Source: Arcuatula senhousia (taxonomy: Eukaryota; Mollusca; Bivalvia; Mytilida; Mytilidae). Taken from it: a stretch of DNA of 64,000 nucleotides. The notes under the pieces are model-generated. The model was not told the DNA's origin. It ran no database searches and saw only the letters and a list, made by a program, of their open reading frames with translations. The first letter of the stretch is position 1; the number at the start of each line of letters is the position of its first letter. The stretch covers positions 22,837,755 to 22,901,754 of the forward strand of contig OZ020304.1 in NCBI GenBank assembly GCA_963971305.1, written 5' to 3'. The translations under genes and the position numbers were made by a program. Positions 13,201 to 24,600 of the stretch are shown piece after piece.

Positions 13201-15227
13201 ATCTAATACAAATTAATTGAAATTCATGCTGAAGACTAGCTTGTAACGGTGTTACCGTATTACTGGTAATTTTTGCAATAATTAAATTCTTGTGTTATTT
13301 CACAGTTTACACTTGACCGCAAAATTTAATTTCGCATAAAAAAGTATGAAGTATTTTTATATGTTAATAAAGATGTTAAACCAAAAAAATTAAAATCAAC
13401 AAAAATATAATAGCAGAATTTTCCTTCCAATCCAAAAAAATTTCACACTTCAAAAATTACAAATTATATACATTATTTCTTATGGATAATTAATGAATTG
13501 ATGGATCCCATCATGTATTGCATTACCTATGATAAAAAAATATCAAAGCCTTAAAGGACTATTTACTGTAGGCTGGAAATGTGAACTTTTGTGGTGACAT
13601 TCCAAAATATTTCTTTTCATAGAAGTGGCCAACAAAATGGACTCAAAATTGAAAGATTTATAATGGAACAGTGATTGGGTTGGTTTTTTATCAAAAACAG
13701 TAAAATGAGCTGATCCTATTAATTAAGTACATGTACAAAATAAAACTAGTAACTAAATAGGTACATTGTAATAACACTGAATGACATGTCTCAAAAAATT
13801 CTTCCCAATTACAATCATGTTGGTATATATGAAAAGAATTCTGATTATGGTACTGTACAATCCGAGTACAAAATGTTTACAAAGTAATAAGTACTTCACC
13901 ATGAATACTAACTTACAAAAAAAACTTTAGCCTTATAGAAAATGTTGACATCATTCAATTTATCAAACCTTAAAAAATAATTAAGTTTTTCTCCTTTCAA
14001 ACTTATGCAATGAAGCCTTAAAACATTGGTTATGTAATCATTTTCAATTCTTGAGGCATAAAAGGGACTTTAAAAACTCAACTGTTAGAATAAGACAGAA
14101 TAAACATGGAAAAACTTGTAATTTACAAATAAATAAATTCTTGATTCATCTTATCACTAACAATCAGAATAACATGCTCACACTGGGTCTCCTGATACAG
14201 CTAGTACGGAGCAATACTTTTTTCACAGAGCAATTTAAAAATGTTGAAAATGACGGTAGGTGTCAAACTTTTCTTATATCATTTATTCACAATAGTTCAT
14301 AGCAGACACATATCTTGTTGTCAACAGAAAATATATTGGGCTCAATGCTCAGCAAATTTGGGCTTTCTAAGTAGTAAAACCAAAAATCTGTGAACAATCA
14401 GTTCCAAAATACACAAGTTGAAAAAGTGATTTTGTGTTTTTCAACTTCATGGCATCAATACTGGTACATGTAAAAGATTCACTATTCTTTTGCATATCAA
14501 ATGTTCTACATGTAGCCCAAGATATCCCCCTTTACAATATCCCTTACACCTGTCAATGTAGCCCACTGGCTTTGTGATAACAGATTCCCAGAGGACAGTC
14601 AACAAAAAATATGATATGAAATATAAAAAAAATCTGTCAAAGTCAAAAATGGCCGGGTTTCGTAAAACAGGAAGTAAGTGAGCGACAGACCTTAAATCGA
14701 ATCCCACATTATGAGACCCCTTCCTGATGCTGTATACCAAATATAAAGTAGCTGTAATAAGAAGTCGCTAAGAAAACTGTTACGGTAGGAAAAATTTCTT
14801 CACCGCCCACCCGACATTCACCATTTTATAACCCTGATTTTTCACTGCCTGAAATCCAGCCAAAAATTGTATCGCTCCGTACTCGCTGTATTGGGAGACG
14901 TGGTGTGATGCTAGATATATATGCTAAAATTGTGCCAAAAATTTGTAAATAAATAACTGCTTTTCAGTTTCATTTCAAAGTAAATCTGCCAAACAAAACT
15001 TTCACAAAATACTTGCATTGTTACATGAATACATTGTATTCTTAATAGAACAATCTTACAAATTGCAAAAAAGTTCTGTTTTAGTGTATTAGACATTAAC
15101 AACATCAATATTAAAATTTGAGTCTAAAAATCTGTGCAAGTTTCATAATTGCTGTGAAAATACTCAAAATTTTATACTGACAAAGAAAATGGTCGAATAA
15201 AATTCTATCTACAAAATGTAAAATGGC
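10280..15227 (-). other. AT-rich region downstream of TMEM164, possible long 3' UTR
   Basis: Directly downstream of the TMEM164 stop codon. Unusually low in repeats apart from the family-B copy at 14.6 kb. Read on the minus strand, AATAAA at about 10291 is followed by a GT-rich tract (TTTTGTTGTTGTTGTC), a plausible poly(A) site. Vertebrate TMEM164 also has a long 3' UTR as I recall. Many other AATAAA sequences occur in this AT-rich stretch, so the end is uncertain. Confidence 0.3.
14625..14885 (+). repeat. Dispersed repeat family B, copy 2
   Basis: Homologous to 9305-9565 through at least seven ordered blocks, same orientation. Includes ATGGCCGG, AACAGGAAGTAAGTGAGCG and CATTCACCATTTTATAACCC. 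It lies within the presumed TMEM164 3' region. Confidence 0.85.
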
Positions 15228-15611
15228 TCAAGACTGTGTTATGTGACCATTGCTTGGCTGTCTGTTATGTCTAGAATAAACTCCATTTTGGTCTTTGACT
15301 TTATTTCCAAAGTCTTTCACATTCATCATATCCTCCTCATTTTTGCTACTTGATAAAACATCTGTGTGATCCATATGTCCTTCACTCTGTCTTAAATTTG
15401 GGGACCCTCTCAAAAGATCAATAACTTTGGTTTCATTTGTGTAATTATAAACAGTACTTGGGGAAATTCTCAAACATGTGGATATCAAAAACTTTGGCAA
15501 CAGCAACAAGACTAAAGTTTGGTGGATTAAAGCCCACAGTCTGTAGTATGGTCCATAAAATGGATCGGATATAGCAGGACACAGCATATTGTTTAAATTG
15601 ACTTTTGAAAA
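15228..15611 (-). CDS. TMEM164: TMEM164 last coding exon
   Basis: 127 codons plus stop, phase 0 at an acceptor ATTTCAG (15617-15612). The first ~35 residues ([27 protein letters not shown]) match the family closely. The rest is a polar tail with an N-glycosylation-like NYTNET, Asp/Ser-rich patches and no membrane segment, where the vertebrate protein has a short hydrophobic end. The tail may be lineage-specific, or the true conserved end may lie in an alternative exon. Confidence 0.9.
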   Translation of the reverse strand, partial: FSKVNLNNMLCPAISDPFYGPYYRLWALIHQTLVLLLLPKFLISTCLRISPSTVYNYTNETKVIDLLRGSPNLRQSEGHMDHTDVLSSSKNEEDMMNVKDFGNKVKDQNGVYSRHNRQPSNGHITQS

Positions 15612-18600
15612 CTGAAATAAAAATTGAAAAGCATATGATAAATATACATGTATAGTATATACCTTTGGTTGTTATTGTTGTACTGTTGCGTGGACATTTT
15701 GAAAAGGAAATCGTTTGGGTTGGTTTAATTTGCAACCAGTAAATACATTTGCAAAAAAATAACCCCACACAAAAGGACTACTGTTTTAGAATATAACAAA
15801 TAAAAAGCTTTGTCAAGCGCAGCATGATACTACCGCAACATGTCAAATTCTGTACATGTAAGTTTTGGGCCCAATATGGATAGTCAATTGCTCTGGACAC
15901 TTGCAGCCCATGGTGGTCTGACAAAGGTTTTTGACACATGCAGCCTTTGGTGGACTTTCCACTCACATTTCACATCCTTTTATGGTAAGGAACATCATTG
16001 TCAAATTTCATAGTAATTGGACATCTAGAACTAAAGTTATCGTGTATACCCGGTACACTTAAGTTAAGAGAAGACAGGGACATCAACGACGACGACAGCA
16101 ATATACAATTATACGTTTGCAATATTTTTGTGGTTGTATAAAAAGTGAATTTATTTTCCATACAAAAATATTATCCCTGGAAAATTTCAATTCAATCTTG
16201 TTTGTTTTTGTCTAAGCTCAATTTACTATTAAGTTATTTTAGCTTTAGTTTGAGTTCCTTTTTTTGCAGTTTGTTGGTATCTGTGATGTTATGTATTTTT
16301 CTTTTGTATTGGCTAGTCTGGTCTTCCTTTACCGGATTTGACACGCTGAATGGACTATTGGCAACGCGAGGGGTGTGCTATAGCAAGCAGGAACTGCTTA
16401 CTCTTCCGGAGCACCTGAGTTCACTCTTGTTTCGACTGGAGTTCGCGTTGTTGATTGATATTCAGTTGTTTTGTGTTTCCATGTTTTACATGTTGTCTGT
16501 TTTTGTCCCGTTCTTGTTGGTGTTTACTGGTTTTGTCTCTGCCCTTTCGGACTTTTGACATTCGGATACCCCATTGGTACCTCTGCTTCTCTCAACATTT
16601 CTCTCAGCTTTACTTCTCTTTAATCAGAATATTTAAAATCCAATAAAATGTGTAATTTGGGGTAACCAAATAATTGATCTCCACAAAAATGAAAGTTCAC
16701 GGCACACTATACCAGTATCTATCATTTTAATACACGAGTTGACACTAAAGTATGTCTCGCCTGTCGGCACCATCACAGAACTCATTGAAGGTCTAGCTGG
16801 GCCTTCAGAAAAGTTAAGGTCAAGGTCATGTGACAGGTGACAGAATTCCATTTAACCATCACAAAAATATCTGAAGTGTGTTCTACAGGGGGTCCAATGT
16901 AATTGGTAAGTGCGCAGCATAATTTGGTAAGTGACTATAAAGATGGCGGAAAAACCTCGCTTCGATCGACAACGGTCAGTTTTCTCTTCGTGTTTACAAA
17001 AGTTTTACACATCTTATGAATAAAACCATGTTGCCTTTCGGCAATTATGAGTTATGAGAAATAGTACATAACAAAAATTTAATGCTTGATTTGCTTATTA
17101 AAAAGCTATTGAAGAAAAACCGGCCACTTGACAGCAATTTTTTTGTCATGCCGAAAAAAACAGGCTTTGTTTCAGGTACTCTGATCACAAACGTAAGGTT
17201 TTATGGTGTTTTGTGGTTCGTCAACAAGCATGGATATTCCCAAATATTTGTTTCTGTAAAAGAAACATGTATTTGTTGACATATTTACAATTATTTTATT
17301 TTTTGGTAAGTGCAAGTCGGTGTACTAAACAAAATTGGTAATGAATATTATCACAGTACAAACATCTTTATTCATTGCGTTAACGTTTTAATGAGATAGA
17401 TGTTTTTTTATTTCCGATTCATTTCTATTCTACTACATGAATCTGGTTAGCAGGCTGAATCAAATAACTTTGATTTTTCCGACAAAGTACGTGAACATGT
17501 ACATATTTTCCGGTTATTGCCAATTCGGTTACCTTGCTATGATGAGTATGGTCTTGTGTTAAATTAGCACTCTAAGTTTTATTTTAAAAGGCAAACTAAT
17601 ACAAATAAGTTTATGATCAATTTGAAAACCTATACGAATTAAATGTAACTAATTTTTCGAGCTTTTTGTATTTAAAAAGAGTTTGAAAGTATCACTTACG
17701 AAATATGTTTGAAGCAAAGAAGGTGCTCTTTTAATAATATAGTTCAGCTTTGACCAACGAAACCAAGGAAAATGGCATTAGCCCAGATGGCTGGTTTTCA
17801 ACCGATGCCAGTACATAAACATTTGGACTATAATGTCACAATACAATGGGAATCTCCCTAGTTCTGATAGAACTGCTAAATTTGTAGTCTGCTTAGAGAC
17901 CCCTGACAGAAACTTACAAAATTTCATGTTAAGCTTTTCTTGTTCCCAATCTTTGTATATTTCATACAAATTCAATTGCTTGCTTTTTTGTGTTACGTTT
18001 GTAATCACCCGTTCTCGCACCCATAGAACCTTAATTGATGGAGATACCACCTTCATGTCTCTATATAGTTTAAAACTGGCTTTTAATACCTTTTCATATA
18101 ACTTAGACTTAGCTTAAGTATTATAAAATGGCAAGTTTTGTCGACACTATACCCAGATATTTATAGCTTTTTACACATTCAATCTTTTAAATGCCAATTA
18201 GAAATTCTTCATTTAATAATTTACCAGAGTTATTAAATACGACAACTTTGGTTTTGTTAATATTTATATCTTGACACCATGTTTTACAATACTCCTGCAA
18301 AATATGATCGAGTTTATTTTGTAGACAGTCACATCTTTTAGAATCGGCCATCAAGACTAAGTCGTCTGCAAACAACAAGCAAGGGATTTCCCTGTTATCT
18401 AAAGTAACTGATTCTGACTGATCTAATAATTTTTGTGGTAAATCATTTATGAAAAAATTGAACAAGTTAGGGCTAGGTACGTCACCCTGTCGTACACCAA
18501 CCTTGGCAGTGAAAAAAATTGTCATTTTGTTGTCCACTTTGATGCATAAAGTATCATTTAAGTACATATTTTTTAGTTTTCTATAAAAATAACCACTAAC

Positions 18601-21600
18601 ATTTCTTTCAAGAAGTTTGAACATAATTCCAACATGGATAACTCTATCAAATGCCTTGCAAAAATCCACGAAGCAAGCATATAATCTTTTATTCCCTTGT
18701 TTTAGATATTTATCAATTATATATTTCAACACAAATATGTGATCTGTGGTACCAGATTTTAAAAAAAAAGCCAATTTGACTTTCATGTATTACTTTATTA
18801 TCTAACAAAAATTTGTCAAAGCGATTACAAAGTATTATATTAAAGAGTTTCCCAATACTATTATTAATAGCTATACCTCTATAGTTTTCTGGCTTTAGTT
18901 GATTTTCACTTTTATAAATTGGACATATATAACTTTTGGACCATTGTTCCAGGCACTGACCTGACCTAAAGACAGCATTGAACAGCTTCAACAGACTTGG
19001 GTTAATATAGGATTGTGATGTCTTGAGCATTTCATTACAAATATTATCAAGGCCAGGACTCTTATTATTCTTAATAAGAAAGCAATCGGACACATCAAGA
19101 TTAGAATACCCCCCCCAAAAAAAAAATCGATAACAAAAGAAATATTATGCAAAGTCTTTAAAAGAAGTGCTTTCAAAAATTTTTTGCACTGTAATAATAT
19201 ACATTACCAATTTTTTTAGTACACCGACTTGCACTTACCAAAAAATAAAATAATTGTAAATATGTCAACAAATACATGTTTCTTTTACAGAAACAAATAT
19301 TTGGGAATATCCATGCTTGTTGACGAACCACAAAACACCATAAAACCTTACGTTTGTGATCAGAGTACCTGAAACAAAGCCTGTTTTTTTCATCATGACA
19401 AAAAAATTGCTGTCAAGTGGCCGGTTTTTCTTCAATAGCTTTTTGATAAGCAAATCAAGCATTAAATTTTTGTAATGTACTATTTCTCATGACTCATAAT
19501 TGCCGAAAGGCAACATGGTTTTATTCATAAGATGTGTATAACTTTTGTAAACACGAAGAGAAAACTGACCGTTGTCGATCGAAGCGAGGTTTTTCCGCCA
19601 TCTTTATGGTCACTTACCAAATTATGCTGCGCACTTACCAATTACATTGGACCCCCTGTTCTAGATACCATGGTTATTGAGAAACAATGAAAAAAGACCA
19701 ACATTCACTAAGTCATTCAACCATGAAAATGGGGTGAAAGTCACATTACTTGGTGACGTCAGTTGTGTATACCATAATCCCCAAATATCAGATGCCTAGC
19801 TAAAATATTATACTTTTCACTTAAACTCATTTTCCACCCAAAAATCATCTAAGTTCACAAAGTCACTTAACCATGAAAATTGTGTCATGGTCACAGGACA
19901 TGGTTTCAGTTGCATAGACCATTACTCGGGGTGTCTGTATATCAGATATCAGATGCCTAGCTATTATACTTTTCTCTTAATTCATTTTCCACAAATTCTT
20001 ACAAAGAGGTTTTTGGCCCCAAAAATCATCTAAGTCTACAGAGTCACTGAACCATGAAAATGGGGTCAAGGTAAAAGGGCATGGCACCAGATGCATAGAC
20101 CATAACCCAAACAGTCTGTATACCAGCTATGAGATGCCTAGCTATTATACTTTTCACTTAATTCATTTTCCACAAAAGTCTTACAACGGTTTTTTTGGCC
20201 CGAAAAAACATCTAAGTTAACAGAGTCACTGAACCATTAAATTGGGTCAGGGTCAAACAGCATGGTGTCAGTTGCGTAGACCATAACCCCAACTGTCTGT
20301 ATTACCAAATATCAGATGCCTAGCTATTATACCTTACTTGAATTCATTTTCCACAAAAGTTTTACAAAGGGTTTTTTGGCCCGAAAAAACATCTAAGTTT
20401 ACAGAGTCGCTGAACCATGAAATTGGAGCCAGGGTCAAACAGCGTGGTGTCAGTTGCGTAGACCATAACCCCAACTGTCTGTATACCAAATATCAGATGC
20501 CTAGCTATTATACTTTACTTGAATTCATTTTCCACAGAAGTCTTACAAAGGGGGTTTTTTTTGGCCCCAAAAACATCTAAGTTAACAGAGTTGCTGAACC
20601 ATGAAATTGGGGTCAGGGTCAAACGGCATGGTGTCAGTTGCGTAGACCACAACCCCAACTGTCTGTATACCAAATATCAGATGCTTAGCTATTATACTTT
20701 TCTTGGAATTCATTTTCCACAAAAGTCTTACAAAGGGTTTTTTTTGGCCCCAAAAACATCTAAGTTAACAGAGTTGCTGAACCATGAAATTGGGGTCAGG
20801 GTCAAACGGCATGGTGTTAGTTGCGTAGACCACAACCCCAACTGTCTGTATACCAAATATCAGATGCCTAGCTATTATACTTTTCTTGGAATTCATTTTC
20901 CACAAAAGTCTTAGCAACTTAAATCGCAGGCAAGACAAAAAACTTACATAGGCTAGGAGTTGTAGAAATATAAAATGATAAATAAACACAACTCCTATAG
21001 AAAATGCTGCCCAATCAAACTTCCGCTGGGGCTCAGGCGAATATACACCTATGAAAATATAAAATGATAATTATTTTTATACCTTATAAAATAATTTTCA
21101 ACAAATCATTTATTTCGCAGTGATTTTACTAAAAGAAGGCATGCATTCAACATGTTAAAGTTATTCAAAATTAATGAAGTAATTAAAACTAACAATTCTA
21201 TTTAATCTGTAAAAACATGTATACATCAATGTATCAATATAAATATTTATTTGCAAAACATAAAACCCTAACAGGTCAGCAAATACCAATGAAACGGAGC
21301 TAACAGAAAACACATAAAAAGAACAATTTAGAACTTATGTCCTTATCAATACTTATCATTTAAAGAATTAATATGGATGAGTTTTCTTTGCTGTTTTTTT
21401 ATAAAGATGGTAAACTGAGTGTGTTGAACAATTAACTGTTTGCTTTTACTTTCTTACAGTTAGTTACAAATTTCCTCTACATTTTAGTTTTATGTCTTAG
21501 GTCATCTTTTGTTTTGATTTGAATCATGTGCATTATATTTTTGTTTTTGAGTCAATTGCCAGTTGGCAAGCAGAAACACTGAAAGCTGCCTGTTTATTTT

Positions 21601-24600
21601 AAAATTCCACTATTTAGTTGTGTGCACTTATACCACATCCCAATTTCTTCTATTAAACATCTTGTTCAATATGAGAAGCTAAACTGATGATTTGATCCAG
21701 GAAACAACACACAAACAATATTCTATAAACATAAATATCATCCAAACATGTAGTCTGTTGTTATAAAAGTAATTTAACTTTTGTTTTAATCATGAAATAT
21801 TGCGAAATTTATACAATTGATTGATAAACCAAAATATAAACTCACCCCCTTTTGTCAATAAATAAATAGGAATTATTAACATGAGTATGTGCTGTATGTA
21901 GTAAATTTCTGTCTCCAATGGAAGCTGAAATGAAAAATTAAATATAATTAAATATATAAATCTAAATATTATAAACACTGATACATGTATATGTATGTGT
22001 CTTATAAGCTCAGCACTTATTTGCTGAAACTACAAAGTTTGTGCTGCAATACTGGTACGTTGTCTTTGTTTTGAAATACAAGTATATATGAGATCATGAA
22101 AATATAACTTATTGTATTAAAAAAATCACCTTTGATACAAAGGTAAAGTTTAGACGTGTCAGATAGACAAACAGCCACAACTTCATTTGTCAGTCAGAAA
22201 AATTGAAGCTAGATACTGCTGCTCCAATCGGCTGTGCATGGAGTTATATAGAAAAAGATGGCCCTGTGATATGCTGATAATCTTTTTTTCATTGCCTTAC
22301 AAACCATGCTTTTAGTTCAACATGCACCAAATCAGTCAATAACTATTCTAACAAAGCTCAAACAATGACCTGATTATAATCTAGTCCAAATCAATTCCCT
22401 TCCATCATCTTCAGAAAATTCTATACTAAACATGCTAAATAACAATTCATATTCGACCCTTGACCCGTAAAACCTATCAATCCATGATAATTGATTATCA
22501 TAGAGAAAGCTTTAAGTAGAAAAGGCTCTCTAATAAAGCCAAAAGTAATTAAATGGTACAATGCATACACTTTTGTATTATAAATGGACATTTAGTGACA
22601 TTCAGAGCATTGCTTTTCATCTTCTATCTTTTAATACTGGCAGTTTCTTCAATCAAATATGTCTGATTCCGAACCTCTCAAAAATGTATGTTATGAAACA
22701 TTACATTCTGTAAGGAATTTCCGTCTCCTATTTTTTTTCTTTTCAATATCATACCAGAAATAATGATCAATTTTAACATTGAACTTTTACAAGGCTAAGA
22801 CAATAAATAGTAGTCGGTATCAAATCTGAAGGACTTGTTTTTATCACAGCTAACTAATTCAATTAGCCATATTACCCCCTGTTCCTCTCCCACCTCTAAT
22901 GAGTCTTGAAAAGACAAAACACCTTCAGAAATTGTAGATTTCTTTCATGTGTAATTTAGCCCCATCTTCAAAGTAGGGGAGCCTATAGTGTTGGGGTCTG
23001 TTCATCTGTCCGTTTGTGGATCCCAAATGTTGCGAGATGGGGCATTATCTGTATGTCTTTGGGAAATATTGTTTTGATATCTGTTAGTGAGTAACCAAAA
23101 TCTCATATAGTAATAATGCATGGATCCATCCCCAAAACTGTACATGTATAATTGATCCCTGCATCCATGTCTGGCCTGACAATAACCCATCACATGAAAG
23201 TAAATTATTGACGAGTGCTTGAATATATGCTTCAAATTACGCCTCAAGAGATGTCTGCGATTATTTGCACAAATCTTTTCAGCAAACAATCCCAAGAGCT
23301 GGATTTATAGATTGCTACACTGCAGTTCTGAATATCTTGTCATGAGAAAATTGAAAATTCTCAATTCACTAATTTGACCAAACTATGTAATATTGTCATA
23401 TTTTTTTTGTCTCAAGTTGAAGGTGGTGTACATGTAAAATTAATGTTATCTATAAACTCTGTATATATATATATACAATTAACATGCACACCAATTTTCT
23501 ATGAATATATTGGTTTTTTTTTTTTATCAAATCCTAAAACTACATTATGCATTGTCCAATCAAGGAAAAAATTTTCAATGAGTGGGAAAATGATTAGTCT
23601 TATAAAATTTGTCCTGAATACACTTTTGAATATCAGTCAGGGTATGTACATCCCAGGATGTTGATGCCCATGTAAGAATTTGATGTCGAGTTTAAACAAA
23701 AATCAGCATTTTTATCAAAGCATTTTTTTTCCCTATTCTTTTACATGTACATGTAAAAAGATCAATTTTGAACCTGTTGTGGTAGATTTTCAGCAATCAG
23801 ACCCAGCAGGTCTTGATTGCTGCACAGTACTTGTCACAGAGTAGATCTCACCAGCAAGTAAGTCTTGCCACCCAATTTTTAAAATGTTTATTCACAATGT
23901 GAAACTGTTTGAACAGTCAAATAGAAAAGACAACTGATCTTGAGAAAGCAAATATTCTTCGGTTTTTGTTTATTTTCTATGACAGACAGCCCATGACAGG
24001 CAGGATCATGTGACCGTTTCTGTCATAGAGAAATCAACCAATCAAAAACCTTTAAAAAAAAGTAGTTCGTAAAAGTTGAAAGGTCAATGAATAAATTAAT
24101 TATATGTCGTCTGTTTTATTGGTCGCGCATTAACTCAATATATGCAAATTTAATTTTTGCGCATTAATTAAATATATGCAAATTGGATTTTGACCTCGTT
24201 ATATTCATTCATGAAATTTTTTTTTCACTGTTAAAAACGGAAGAAATATGTTCTTACACTCGTTATTTATTGAAGATCGGGAATTTCTTCCACTTGTGTA
24301 AGAAATTCTTCGTCTTTTCACTCGTTCTGCTGCGCTCCACTCGTGAACAGACGGAATTTCTTACACTTGTGGAAGAAATCCCTGATCTTCAATAAAGACT
24401 CGTGTAAGAACCTATTAATGGCCTTTAAAATGAGTCATTGCATGACAATTTTAGCAAAACAATCAACAATATGTGGAGAACTGCTTTTGAGAAAAAAGTG
24501 CCGAGAACTACTCTCTGACCACAGTATATTCCCTGTCTTCATCATGCATTTTGTTCAACAGACACAAACATATCTTAGAGATTGTGCCTTCACAATTTCT

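Larger units (their letters stand above)
16886..19658. mobile_element. Long-TIR element carrying a captured LINE fragment
   Basis: Ends CAGGGGGTCC .. GGACCCCCTG are flanked by a 5-bp direct repeat TTCTA (16881-16885 and 19659-19663), so both boundaries are exact. The arms are about 474 bp (16886-17359 and 19186-19658) and almost identical, differing by a handful of bases, which implies recent insertion or arm conversion. The 1.8 kb centre contains a decayed LINE on the minus strand and no transposase. The whole sits in TMEM164 intron 4. Superfamily unknown: a 5-bp duplication is seen in Transib, but the end bases do not match its CAC start. Confidence 0.85.

Noticed and set aside
16145..16558. 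137-codon hydrophobic plus-strand frame resembling a multipass membrane protein
   Set aside because: Lies in a T-rich dispersed retroposon-like repeat also seen at 53.2 kb; hydrophobicity reflects T-rich codons.
17082..17279. 65-codon frame present twice in opposite orientation (also 19265-19462), possibly a conserved small protein
   Set aside because: Conservation is explained by the two arms being recent copies; no homology or start context supports expression.
20338..20989. Plus-strand frames of 80-131 codons
   Set aside because: They follow the 182-bp tandem array and repeat the same peptide; the real coding sequence nearby is TMEM164 exon 4 on the minus strand.
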